A stretch of 64,000 bases of DNA, taken from NCBI RefSeq assembly GCF_003355005.1, contig NZ_CP029985.1, positions 1,045,001 to 1,109,000 on the forward strand. The letters run 5' to 3'. This stretch comes from Sphingomonas sp. FARSPH (GTDB lineage Bacteria > Pseudomonadota > Alphaproteobacteria > Sphingomonadales > Sphingomonadaceae). This document shows, piece after piece, positions 8,943 to 16,001 of the stretch (position 1 is its first letter; every line of letters starts with the position of its first letter). The notes beneath the pieces are model-generated. The model saw nothing but the letters and a program-made list of their open reading frames with translations, was not told where the DNA came from and did not search any database. The position numbers and the translations under genes were made by a program.

Positions 8943-8951
8943 CCGTTCCAT

Positions 8952-9091
8952 TCCTCCCCGCTTCGCGGGGAGGGGGACCGTTCGGCGCAGCCGAATGGTG
9001 GAGGGGCAGCCGCAGACGATGGCTCTGTTTGGCTGCCCCTCCACCACCGCCTTCGGCGGCGGTCCCCCTCCCCTGCAAAAGCAGGGGAGGA
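8952..9091. repeat. Family A intergenic repeat, copy 2 (inverted)
   Basis: Starts with the CCCCGCTTCGCGGGGAGG hairpin and ends with CCCTGCAAAAGCAGGGGAGG, the reverse order of the copy at 6189-6327. The internal GGTGGAGGGGCAGCC / GGCTGCCCCTCCACC pairing is conserved. It separates ppa from the convergent nuclease gene and could act as a bidirectional transcription barrier. Confidence 0.8.
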
Positions 9092-9098
9092 CTTGAAC

Positions 9099-9959
9099 TT
9101 ACCCCAAAGCCCGGTCGAGCAGCTTGGCGAGCCGCAACCCGCCGCGCTCCACCTCCAGCCGTGCGACGGGCACGATCTTCGCGACCGTCGCATCGTCCAG
9201 CGTCACCTTCGCCGGCGTCGGCCCACACGGATCGCCCTTCAGCGCGCTGGCGTAGACGACGTCATGCGCGACCTGCCACGATTCCCGGCTCCAGTCGTCG
9301 ACATCGCCCCGCGCGATCCGCGCCTTCTCGGCCGGGGAATAGCGGCGCACCAGGCTCGGCCCGCTGGTGATCGCGCGCTCGGCGAGCGTGCCGTCCCACA
9401 CCGAATGCAGGTTGAACCGCTTCGGGCTGTAGACGCCATAGGCGGCGGCGACGTCGTTGCCGCCCTTGTCGCCCTTCTCGCCCGCATGCAGCGGCTGGTG
9501 CAGATCGCCGACGAAATGGATCAGGAAGACCAAAGCCTGCGCCTTGTCCTTGCCGCTCGCCTTGCGGTCGCGCAGCACCGCGACGTCGCGCTTGATCTGC
9601 GCCGACACGCAATTGCCGTCCTTGCATGCCTCCTCCAGGCTGAACGGCGCGCAGATGTTCACGTCCTGGAAGTGCCAGTTGTACGCATAACCGAAGCGCG
9701 ACTTGCCGTCGGCATTCTTCAGGGGCTTGACGCAATCGGCCCAGGTGCTCGCCCCCTCGACCGTCGTCGCCGGGCAGGTCGGCGTATCGAGCTTGGGCGT
9801 ATCGGCCAGGATGCGCCGGATCGCCGCGCGCGTCCGGGGCGTCACGTTGGCATAGGCGATGCGCGCGACCGTCTGGTGCCCATATTCCCAATAGGCATGG
9901 GCCGGCGCGCCGACGACGAGCGCGGGGATCACGGCGAGGCAAAGACGAAGTATCTTCAT
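9099..9959 (-). CDS. Secreted S1/P1-type nuclease
   Basis: S1/P1 nucleases are trinuclear-zinc enzymes that cut single-stranded DNA and RNA and remove 3'-phosphates; this one is exported. The 286-residue protein has a signal peptide (residues 1-21, ending AHA) so that the Trp in YWEYGHQTVARIAYANV sits near the mature N-terminus, as needed for zinc binding. Other ligand motifs are WHFQDVNI, VFLIHFVGDLHQPLHAGE and FNLHSVWDGTL. A longer in-frame ORF extends upstream to 10544 but is antisense shadow of the asparaginase gene; the ATG at 9959 starts the signal peptide. Confidence 0.93.
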   Translation of the reverse strand: MKILRLCLAVIPALVVGAPAHAYWEYGHQTVARIAYANVTPRTRAAIRRILADTPKLDTPTCPATTVEGASTWADCVKPLKNADGKSRFGYAYNWHFQDVNICAPFSLEEACKDGNCVSAQIKRDVAVLRDRKASGKDKAQALVFLIHFVGDLHQPLHAGEKGDKGGNDVAAAYGVYSPKRFNLHSVWDGTLAERAITSGPSLVRRYSPAEKARIARGDVDDWSRESWQVAHDVVYASALKGDPCGPTPAKVTLDDATVAKIVPVARLEVERGGLRLAKLLDRALG

Positions 9960-10030
9960 GGCCAAGCGCTGTAGCGGAGAGCCGCGCCGGACAGAAGCGT
10001 CAGCATCGCTGGACCGCTTCGATACGAAGA

Positions 10031-10972
10031 TTATGCCTCGCCCCCGCCCTCTCCCTCGCCGTACAGCGCCACCTCGCGCAGGCCTGCCGACGTCGCCCGC
10101 GCACGATACATGCCCGGCGTGGTGAACCGCCACAGCGCCTCGCCCGCCGGTGTCACCACGATCACGCCGCCGGTACCGCCGAGCGCCCGCACCTCCGCCA
10201 GCGCAGCGTCGGCCGCGGTCGCGGCGTCCTCGCCCGCCAGGCGGATGCGCGCGGCGATCTCGTGTGCGACGCCGACGCGGATGAATTGCTCGCCCGACCC
10301 GGTGCACGACACCGCGCAGGCGCGATCGTCGGCGAAGGTGCCCGCCCCGATCAGCGGCGAATCGCCGATCCGGCCCCAGCGCTTGCCGGTGACGCCGCCG
10401 GTCGAGGTCGCGGCGGCGAGGTGCCCGTGGACGTCGCGCGCGACCGCGCCGACCGTGCCGTATTTCATGTCGACGTCGAACGCCCCGCCCCCGCGGGCAA
10501 GCAGTTCGTCGAGCTGCCGCCGCCGCTCGGGAATCGCGAACCACGCCGGGTCGACCGTCTCGGCACCCTGCGTCGCGGCGAAAGCCTCCGCCCCCGCGCC
10601 CGACAGCAGGACGTGCGGGCTGTCCGTCATCACCCGCCGCGCAAGCGTGACGGGATTACGGATGCGCGTCAGCCCCGCGACCGATCCGGCGGCGCGCGTC
10701 GCGCCGTCCATGATCGCCGCGTCGAGCTCGTTGGCGCCGTCGCGGGTGAAGGCCGCGCCGCGCCCGGCGTTGAAATGCGGATCGTTCTCCAGCACGCGCA
10801 CCGCCGCCTCGACCGCGTCGAGCGCGTCGCCGCCGCCGGCGAGCACCGCCGCGCCGGCATCGCGCGCCCGCGCCAGCGCGGCCCGCGCGCCCGCTGCCGC
10901 CGCCTCTCCGATGCGCGCGGGCGTGATCGTGCCCGCGCCGCCGTGCAGGACGAGGCTCCAACTCTGGGTCAT
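10031..10972 (-). CDS. iaaA: Isoaspartyl peptidase / L-asparaginase (Ntn-hydrolase)
   Basis: A plant-type asparaginase that cleaves beta-aspartyl dipeptides and asparagine. It matures by self-cleavage before a threonine: here YGTVGAVARD with the nucleophile Thr173, so the alpha chain is residues 1-172 and the beta chain 173-313. Further hallmarks are the N-terminal HGGAGTI and the substrate-binding region STGGVTGKRWGRIGDSPLIGAG. No signal peptide is visible, so it is cytoplasmic. Its ATG overlaps the stop of the upstream acyltransferase gene by four bases. Confidence 0.93.
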   Translation of the reverse strand: MTQSWSLVLHGGAGTITPARIGEAAAAGARAALARARDAGAAVLAGGGDALDAVEAAVRVLENDPHFNAGRGAAFTRDGANELDAAIMDGATRAAGSVAGLTRIRNPVTLARRVMTDSPHVLLSGAGAEAFAATQGAETVDPAWFAIPERRRQLDELLARGGGAFDVDMKYGTVGAVARDVHGHLAAATSTGGVTGKRWGRIGDSPLIGAGTFADDRACAVSCTGSGEQFIRVGVAHEIAARIRLAGEDAATAADAALAEVRALGGTGGVIVVTPAGEALWRFTTPGMYRARATSAGLREVALYGEGEGGGEA

Positions 10973-12138
10973 GATGCCGATACCTTATGCTGGGAAAGAC
11001 GACGCAGCCCGATCAGCGGTCGCAGCGGTGCGATGCGGCGGCCCATCAGGTAGAAGGCGAGCGACCCCGCCACCGTCGCGGCGACGAGGATCGCGAACTC
11101 GGCCCCGCCGGGCAGGTCCGCCGGGATCAGCCAATAGGCGACGACGACGATGATCGTCTGGTGGACGAGATAGAAGGGGAAGACCGCCTCGGTCAGCAGC
11201 GGCCGCCAGCGATGGTCGCGGTTCCAGCGATGCTCGGCATGGCCGACCAGCGCAACGATCGCGCCCCATTGCTGCACCGCATGCACCGCGCCGTAGAGCG
11301 GGTAGAGCCAGCGCGGCGGGTCCGCTGCGATCGGCGCCAGCTCGATGACGAGGATGACGCCATAAGCGACTATTGCGGCGATCCCCGCGGGCCAGCGATA
11401 GCGGACGCAGGCGCGCAGCACCGCGGGCGCCTCCGCCAGCGCGAAACCGAACAGGAAGGCGGGCAGGTAGATGAGGTGCGCGAGCAGGTCGTGCGCGGGG
11501 TCGTGCGTTTCATACCCCATCGGGAACCACCAGGCATGGATGCACACCAGCCACGCGGTCGGCACGATCACCAGCATCGGCCCGGCAAAGACCCGCGCGA
11601 ACGCCGCCTGCGCGCCGCGCCAGCGCACGACGGCGACCAGCAGCGCGAGCACCACGGTATAGAGCCACAGGTAGAGCACGAACCACAGATGGTTGAGCGC
11701 GGGCAGGCCGATGCCCGCCAGCCTGCCGAACCGAAAATAGTCGCGCAGCCAGAACGTGGCGAAGCTGCCGCGATAGCCATGCTGCGTCACCAGCTCGACC
11801 CAGGATTGCGGTGGCACGATGATCGCGACGCCGACCGCGAGGGGCACGAGCAACCGCACGCTGCGCTGGCGCAGGAAGCCGCCCGGCCCGGGCGCGCGGC
11901 TCATCAGCGCGCGGCTCGCATAGCCCGACACGACGAACAGCAGGGTCAACCGCCAGGCATTGACCGCGAGCATCGGCAGCACCGCCCAGTCGGCGCCGTT
12001 CGGGCTCTTGGCATGGAAGCCCCAGGGCACGAACACCATGCCGACATGATAGACGATCAGGATCGCGAAGGCGGCGACGCGCAGCCAGTCGAGGCCATAA
12101 TGCCGCGGGATCGGCGATGTGGAGGAAACGCGCGCCAT
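10969..12138 (-). CDS. Acyltransferase 3 family membrane protein
   Basis: A 389-residue inner-membrane protein with about ten hydrophobic segments. The N-terminus GLDWLRVAAFAILIVYHVGMVF carries the catalytic-type His of the acyltransferase 3 (OafA/OpgC) fold, and an FVVSGYASRAL segment follows. Such enzymes O-acylate periplasmic glucans, LPS or other glycans. It resembles the OpgC (MdoC, glucan succinylation) branch, but I cannot fix the substrate. Translationally coupled to the asparaginase gene downstream, although no functional link is obvious. Confidence 0.75.
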   Translation of the reverse strand: MARVSSTSPIPRHYGLDWLRVAAFAILIVYHVGMVFVPWGFHAKSPNGADWAVLPMLAVNAWRLTLLFVVSGYASRALMSRAPGPGGFLRQRSVRLLVPLAVGVAIIVPPQSWVELVTQHGYRGSFATFWLRDYFRFGRLAGIGLPALNHLWFVLYLWLYTVVLALLVAVVRWRGAQAAFARVFAGPMLVIVPTAWLVCIHAWWFPMGYETHDPAHDLLAHLIYLPAFLFGFALAEAPAVLRACVRYRWPAGIAAIVAYGVILVIELAPIAADPPRWLYPLYGAVHAVQQWGAIVALVGHAEHRWNRDHRWRPLLTEAVFPFYLVHQTIIVVVAYWLIPADLPGGAEFAILVAATVAGSLAFYLMGRRIAPLRPLIGLRRLSQHKVSAS

Positions 12139-12167
12139 GGCAGGCGCCCTCCCCTACAGCAGCGTCT

Positions 12168-12195
12168 TTGAACCGCAACCCGCGCGCTGTATATG
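12168..12195 (+). promoter_or_regulatory. Candidate sigma-70 promoter of ispG
   Basis: TTGAAC (12168-12173) and TATATG (12190-12195) are separated by 16 bases in the short divergent gap before ispG. A start about seven bases after the -10 box would fall at or next to the ATG at 12202, which would make the message leaderless or nearly so. This is inference from spacing only. Confidence 0.45.
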
Positions 12196-12201
12196 GGGCT
12201 C

Positions 12202-13329
12202 ATGTCAGTACGTCCGTGGCGCGACATCGTCCGCCGTCCGAGCCGCCAGATCATGGTCGGCAATGTCCCCGTCGGCGGCGATGCGCCGGTCACCGTGCAG
12301 ACGATGACCAACACGCCCACCCCCGACATCCGCGGCACGGTCGACCAGATCCGCCGGTGCGAAGAGGCCGGCGTCGACATCATCCGCGTCTCCTGCCCCG
12401 ACGTCGAATCGACCGCGGCGCTGAAGCAGATCGTCCGCGCGAGCCACGTGCCGATCGTCGCGGACATCCATTTCCACTACAAGCGCGCGCTGGAGGCGGC
12501 GGACGCGGGCGCGGCGTGCCTGCGCATCAACCCCGGCAACATCGGCAGCAACGAACGCGTCGCGGAGGTCGTGCGCGCCGCCAAGGCGAACGGCTGCGCG
12601 ATCCGCATCGGCGTCAATGCCGGCAGCTTGGAGAAGGATCTGCTCGAGAAATACGGCGAGCCCTGCCCCGACGCCCTCGTCGAAAGCGCGCTCGACCATA
12701 TCAAGCTGCTCCAGGATCACGACTTCCACGAATACAAGGTCGCGGTGAAGGCGTCCGACGTGTTCCTCGCCGTCGCCGCCTACCAGGGGCTGGCGGAGGC
12801 GACCGACTGCCCGCTCCACCTCGGCATCACCGAGGCGGGCGGGCTGATCGGCGGCACGGTCAAATCGTCGATCGGCATCGGCAGCCTGCTCTGGTTCGGC
12901 ATCGGCGACACGATCCGCGTCTCGCTGTCGGCGGAACCCGAGGAAGAAGTGCGCGTCGGCTTCGAGATCCTGAAGGCGCTCGGCATCCGCAACCGCGGCG
13001 TGCGCGTCGTCTCCTGCCCGTCATGCGCGCGCCAGGGCTTCGACGTGATCCGCACCGTGCAGGCGCTGGAGGAACGGCTGCAGCATATCCGCACGCCGAT
13101 GAGCCTGTCGGTACTCGGCTGCGTCGTCAACGGGCCGGGCGAGGCGCGCGAAACCGACATCGGCATCACCGGCGGCGGCAACGGCAAGCACATGGTCTAT
13201 CTGTCGGGCGTTACCGACCATCACGTGCAGGATGCCGACATGATCGACCATATCGTGAAACTGGTCGAGGCCAAGGCGGCGGAGATCGAGGCGGCTTCGG
13301 CGGAAGCGCAGCCGGTCGCGGCGGAATAA
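12202..13329 (+). CDS. ispG: 4-hydroxy-3-methylbut-2-enyl-diphosphate synthase
   Basis: IspG (GcpE) is the [4Fe-4S] enzyme of the MEP isoprenoid pathway that converts MEcPP to HMBPP. Counting from the ATG at 12202 (375 residues), the cluster ligands are Cys272 and Cys275 (SCPSCARQGFD) and Cys307 (LGCVVNGPGEA), with the conserved Glu a few residues later. The TIM-barrel part shows NTPTPDIRGTVDQI and ITEAGGLIGGTVKSSIG. An in-frame ATG three codons upstream (12193) overlaps the likely -10 box, so 12202 is preferred. Followed after 53 bases by the toxin-antitoxin pair. Confidence 0.96.
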   Translation: MSVRPWRDIVRRPSRQIMVGNVPVGGDAPVTVQTMTNTPTPDIRGTVDQIRRCEEAGVDIIRVSCPDVESTAALKQIVRASHVPIVADIHFHYKRALEAADAGAACLRINPGNIGSNERVAEVVRAAKANGCAIRIGVNAGSLEKDLLEKYGEPCPDALVESALDHIKLLQDHDFHEYKVAVKASDVFLAVAAYQGLAEATDCPLHLGITEAGGLIGGTVKSSIGIGSLLWFGIGDTIRVSLSAEPEEEVRVGFEILKALGIRNRGVRVVSCPSCARQGFDVIRTVQALEERLQHIRTPMSLSVLGCVVNGPGEARETDIGITGGGNGKHMVYLSGVTDHHVQDADMIDHIVKLVEAKAAEIEAASAEAQPVAAE

Positions 13330-13342
13330 CCCTGACGCGCCG

Positions 13343-13372
13343 CCAGTACCTGTGCTATGATATAGGTACTGG
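13343..13372 (+). promoter_or_regulatory. Operator/promoter of the AbrB-PIN toxin-antitoxin pair
   Basis: A perfect 9-bp inverted repeat, CCAGTACCT (13343-13351) and AGGTACTGG (13364-13372), encloses TATGAT (13356-13361), a near-consensus -10 box. A dimeric antitoxin binding the two arms would cover the promoter, the usual autoregulation of such pairs. The antitoxin ATG follows eleven bases after the second arm. Confidence 0.75.
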
Positions 13373-13382
13373 AGACGTTGAC

Positions 13383-13628
13383 ATGACCTACCACGCAAAG
13401 GTGATCGCGGGCGGCAAGGTGGTGATCCCCGCCGACATCCGCCGCGAGCTCGGGATCAAGGACGGCGATTCGCTGGTCGTGGATCGGACCGAGGATGGCG
13501 GCGTCCGCCTGATGACGTTCGCGCAATCGGTACAGAATGCGCAGGCGAAGGCACGGGCCATTTTCGGCGATGATTACACCGTCGACACCTTTCTCAAGGA
13601 ACGGCGCGCGGATTGGGGTGAGGAATGA
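13383..13628 (+). CDS. AbrB/MazE-type antitoxin
   Basis: An 81-residue protein whose N-terminal half is a swapped-hairpin AbrB DNA-binding domain: YHAKVIAGGKVVIPADIRRE, then LGIKDGDSLVVDRTEDGGVRL. The C-terminal half (about 50-81), with QNAQAKARAIFGDDYTVDTF and a charged tail, would wrap around and inhibit the toxin. The gene is preceded by a GGAG ribosome site inside the operator region, and its stop overlaps the toxin ATG by four bases. The pair has the VapBC layout with an AbrB-class antitoxin. Confidence 0.88.
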   Translation: MTYHAKVIAGGKVVIPADIRRELGIKDGDSLVVDRTEDGGVRLMTFAQSVQNAQAKARAIFGDDYTVDTFLKERRADWGEE

Positions 13629-14011
13629 CCGCCGTCGTCGATGCCTCCGCCGTCATGGCGCTGATGCTGGGCGAGACGGGGGCGGACACCGTCGCCGGGA
13701 TCATCCGGGGCAGCCGCATGTCGGCGGTCAACGTTTCCGAATGCTGCGCGCGGGGCGTCGAACGGGGGGCCAGCGCAGACGCGGTGCTGGCGATCCTCGA
13801 AAGCTATGAGATCACGGTCGTACCGTTCGACCTTTCTTACGCGATCGAGGCCGCGCGGCTACGCGAGCCCACCCGCGGGCAGGGCGCCTCGCTCGGCGAT
13901 CGCGCCTGCCTGGCGCTGGCGCGGGTCCAACGGCTGCCGATGTACACCAGCGACCGCCGGCTCGCGGATATCGACGCTGGCCTCGCCATCGACATCCGGC
14001 TGATCCGGTGA
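13625..14011 (+). CDS. vapC: PIN-domain toxin (VapC type)
   Basis: A 128-residue PIN-domain ribonuclease. The acidic catalytic residues can be placed at Asp6 (VVDASAV), Glu39 (NVSECC), Asp92 (LGDRACLALA) and Asp110 (MYTSDRRLADID), so the active site looks intact. VapC toxins cleave tRNAs or rRNA and stop translation when the labile antitoxin is lost. The stop codon overlaps the GTG of the following transporter, an unusual coupling of a toxin to a housekeeping-like gene. Confidence 0.9.
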   Translation: MTAVVDASAVMALMLGETGADTVAGIIRGSRMSAVNVSECCARGVERGASADAVLAILESYEITVVPFDLSYAIEAARLREPTRGQGASLGDRACLALARVQRLPMYTSDRRLADIDAGLAIDIRLIR

Positions 14012-14901
14012 GCCGCCCGACATCCGCTCTCACCGCCTTCGGCGTCGCCGCCGCAGGCATCGCGGTCTATTGCGGCATGGACGCGATCATGAAGGGGCTG
14101 TCGATCGCGAGCGGCGCGTACAATGCGGTGATGTGGCGCTCGATCGCGGGCGTCGCGCTGATGCTGCCAGTATTCCTGCTGCGTCGCCAGCGCTGGCCGT
14201 CGCGCGCCGCGCTGCGCCTGCACGCCGCGCGGGGCACCGTCGCGGGCGCGTCCGTGCTGCTGTTCTTCTGGGGCCTCGTGCGCGTACCGATGGCGCAGGG
14301 GGTGGCGCTCACCTTCCTCGCGCCGCTGATCGCGCTGTTCCTCGCCGCGCTGACGCTGGGCGAGCGCATCCGCCGTGCGGCAATCGGCGGATCGCTCGTC
14401 GCCAGCCTCGGCGTGCTCGCCATCGCGATGGGGCAAGTGCAGGCGCGCGCGTCCGAACAGGCGGTGCTTGGCAGCATCGCGGTCGTCGCCGCGAGTATCC
14501 TCTACGCCGGCAGCCTGATCCTGCTGCGGCGGCAGGCACAGGTCGCCGACCCGCTCGAGGTCGCGCTGTTCACCAGCATCGTGCTCGGCCTGCTGCTGCT
14601 CGCCGGCGCGCCGTGGTTCGGCGGCATGCCTTCACCCCGGCAATTGCCGGAGATCGTCGTCGCTGCGCTGCTCGGCTCGGGTTCCGCCATCGCGCTCGCC
14701 TGGGCCTATGCGCGGGCGGAGGCGCAGGTGCTGGCACCGGTCGAATACACCGCCTTCGTCTGGTCCGCCCTGTTCGGCTGGCTGGTGTTCGCGGAGGTCG
14801 TCTCGCCGTGGACGCTTGGCGGCGCGCTGCTCATCATCGCCGGCTGCGTCGTCGCGGTGCGTCGGCCCATCCCCGCCCCGCAAACGGAAGCCTCCGCATG
14901 A
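14008..14901 (+). CDS. EamA/DMT family transporter
   Basis: A 297-residue protein with ten predicted transmembrane helices in two EamA repeats (about 10-140 and 150-285), the fold of drug/metabolite exporters such as RhtA and YdcZ relatives. Substrate cannot be read from sequence. The start is GTG at 14008, overlapping the vapC stop (GTGA), and its own stop overlaps the GNAT start. The C-terminal helix ends in a basic VRRPIPAPQTEA tail on the cytoplasmic side. Confidence 0.88.
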   Translation: MSRPTSALTAFGVAAAGIAVYCGMDAIMKGLSIASGAYNAVMWRSIAGVALMLPVFLLRRQRWPSRAALRLHAARGTVAGASVLLFFWGLVRVPMAQGVALTFLAPLIALFLAALTLGERIRRAAIGGSLVASLGVLAIAMGQVQARASEQAVLGSIAVVAASILYAGSLILLRRQAQVADPLEVALFTSIVLGLLLLAGAPWFGGMPSPRQLPEIVVAALLGSGSAIALAWAYARAEAQVLAPVEYTAFVWSALFGWLVFAEVVSPWTLGGALLIIAGCVVAVRRPIPAPQTEASA

Positions 14902-15368
14902 TCCGCTCCGCGCTGCCCGCCGACATCCCGACGATCCTGGGCTTCGTCCGCGAACTCGCTGCGTTCGAGCGCGAGCCCGACGCCGTCGTCGCGACCGAGA
15001 CCGATTTGCGCGAGGCGCTGTTCGGCGACCCACCGGCTGCGGAGGCGGTGATCGCGGAGGCGGACGGCATGCCGCTCGGCTTCGCGCTGTTCTTCCACAA
15101 TTTCTCGACCTGGACTGGGAAGCGCGGCCTGTATCTCGAGGATCTGTATGTCACGCCCGCCGCGCGCGGGCACGGGGTCGGCACCGCGCTGCTGCGGCAT
15201 CTCGCGCAGATCGCGGTGGCGCGCGATTGCGGCCGGTTCGAATGGGCGGTGCTCGACTGGAATGCCGATGCCATCGCCTTCTATCGCGCGATGGGCGCGA
15301 TCGGGTTGGACGAATGGACCGTTCAGCGGGTCAGCGGCGCGGCCCTGGCGCGGCTCGCCGCCGGGTGA
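14898..15368 (+). CDS. GNAT family N-acetyltransferase
   Basis: A 156-residue acetyltransferase starting at the ATG that overlaps the EamA stop. Acetyl-CoA binding motif A is visible as LYVTPAARGHGVGTALLRHL (about 87-106), preceded by the LEDL strand, and the C-terminal DWNADAIAFYRAMGA is typical of the SSAT (spermidine/diamine acetyltransferase-like) branch. Substrate is therefore possibly an amine, but that is only a guess from the C-terminal motif. Last gene of the vapBC-EamA-GNAT run. Confidence 0.88.
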   Translation: MIRSALPADIPTILGFVRELAAFEREPDAVVATETDLREALFGDPPAAEAVIAEADGMPLGFALFFHNFSTWTGKRGLYLEDLYVTPAARGHGVGTALLRHLAQIAVARDCGRFEWAVLDWNADAIAFYRAMGAIGLDEWTVQRVSGAALARLAAG

Positions 15369-15376
15369 GGCGGCGA

Positions 15377-15397
15377 CCCGGCCCGCCACCGGGCCGG
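15377..15397. terminator. Hairpin between convergent GNAT and pal genes
   Basis: CCGGCCC (15378-15384) pairs with GGGCCGG (15391-15397) across a six-base loop in the 40-base gap between two convergent genes. No T tract follows on either strand beyond a few bases, so intrinsic termination is only probable. Confidence 0.5.
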
Positions 15398-15408
15398 ATC
15401 GTTGGACC

Positions 15409-15948
15409 TTACTGGACGACGACGGTCACCGCGCGCCGGTTCTGCGCCCAGGCGTCGGAATCCGAGCCAAGCGCGACCGGCCGTTCCTTGCCATAGCTGA
15501 TCGTCGTCAGGCGCGACGGATCGATGCCGCGCGCGACGAGGTAGTTCTTCGCCGAATTGGCCCGCCGATCGCCCAGCGCGAGATTGTATTCGCGGGTGCC
15601 GCGCTCGTCGCAATGCCCCTCGATCGTCACGCGTACGGTCGGATGCGACGTCAGCCACTGCGCCTGGCTGTCGAGGATCGCGCGCGCCTCGGGATCGATG
15701 TCATAGACGTCGGTGCCGAAATGCACCGTGTTCGAGCTGACCGAGCGGCGGAAATCGGCATCGGACCCCGGGACGATCGCGTTGCCGATCTGGCCGGTGC
15801 CGTCCGACGGCGACGCGCCGCCGTTGCCGGTGTTCAGGCCCCCGGTGTTGTCGACCGGCGGCGGCGGCAGCTGCTTGGGCTTGTGCGCGCAGGCGGCGAG
15901 CGACAGCACAGCAGCCGCCGTCATCAGGGTGGTGGAAAGCTTCGCCAT
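15409..15948 (-). CDS. pal: Peptidoglycan-associated lipoprotein Pal
   Basis: Outer-membrane lipoprotein that binds peptidoglycan and TolB, part of the Tol-Pal envelope-constriction machine. The 179-residue protein has a lipoprotein signal with lipobox LAAC (Cys about residue 20), a Pro/Gly linker and an OmpA-like domain (about 70-179) containing the peptidoglycan motif TIEGHCDERGTREYNLALGDRRA. The ATG at 15948 begins the signal peptide; longer readings through tolB's frame are spurious. No cpoB (ybgF) gene follows; instead a convergent operon begins. Confidence 0.96.
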   Translation of the reverse strand: MAKLSTTLMTAAAVLSLAACAHKPKQLPPPPVDNTGGLNTGNGGASPSDGTGQIGNAIVPGSDADFRRSVSSNTVHFGTDVYDIDPEARAILDSQAQWLTSHPTVRVTIEGHCDERGTREYNLALGDRRANSAKNYLVARGIDPSRLTTISYGKERPVALGSDSDAWAQNRRAVTVVVQ

Positions 15949-16001
15949 CGTCGTGTCTCCTCTTGGAATGTCTCGCCCCCGAAACGCCCCTGGAATTGTC
16001 G

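Noticed and set aside
9960..10544. Upstream extension of the nuclease gene into the asparaginase region
   Set aside because: The signal peptide begins at the ATG at 9959; the extension is an out-of-frame reading of the asparaginase gene on the same strand.
12117..13628. A 503-codon frame joining an ispG-region reading to the AbrB antitoxin
   Set aside because: It is out of frame with ispG over most of its length; only the ATG at 13383 onward encodes a recognisable protein.
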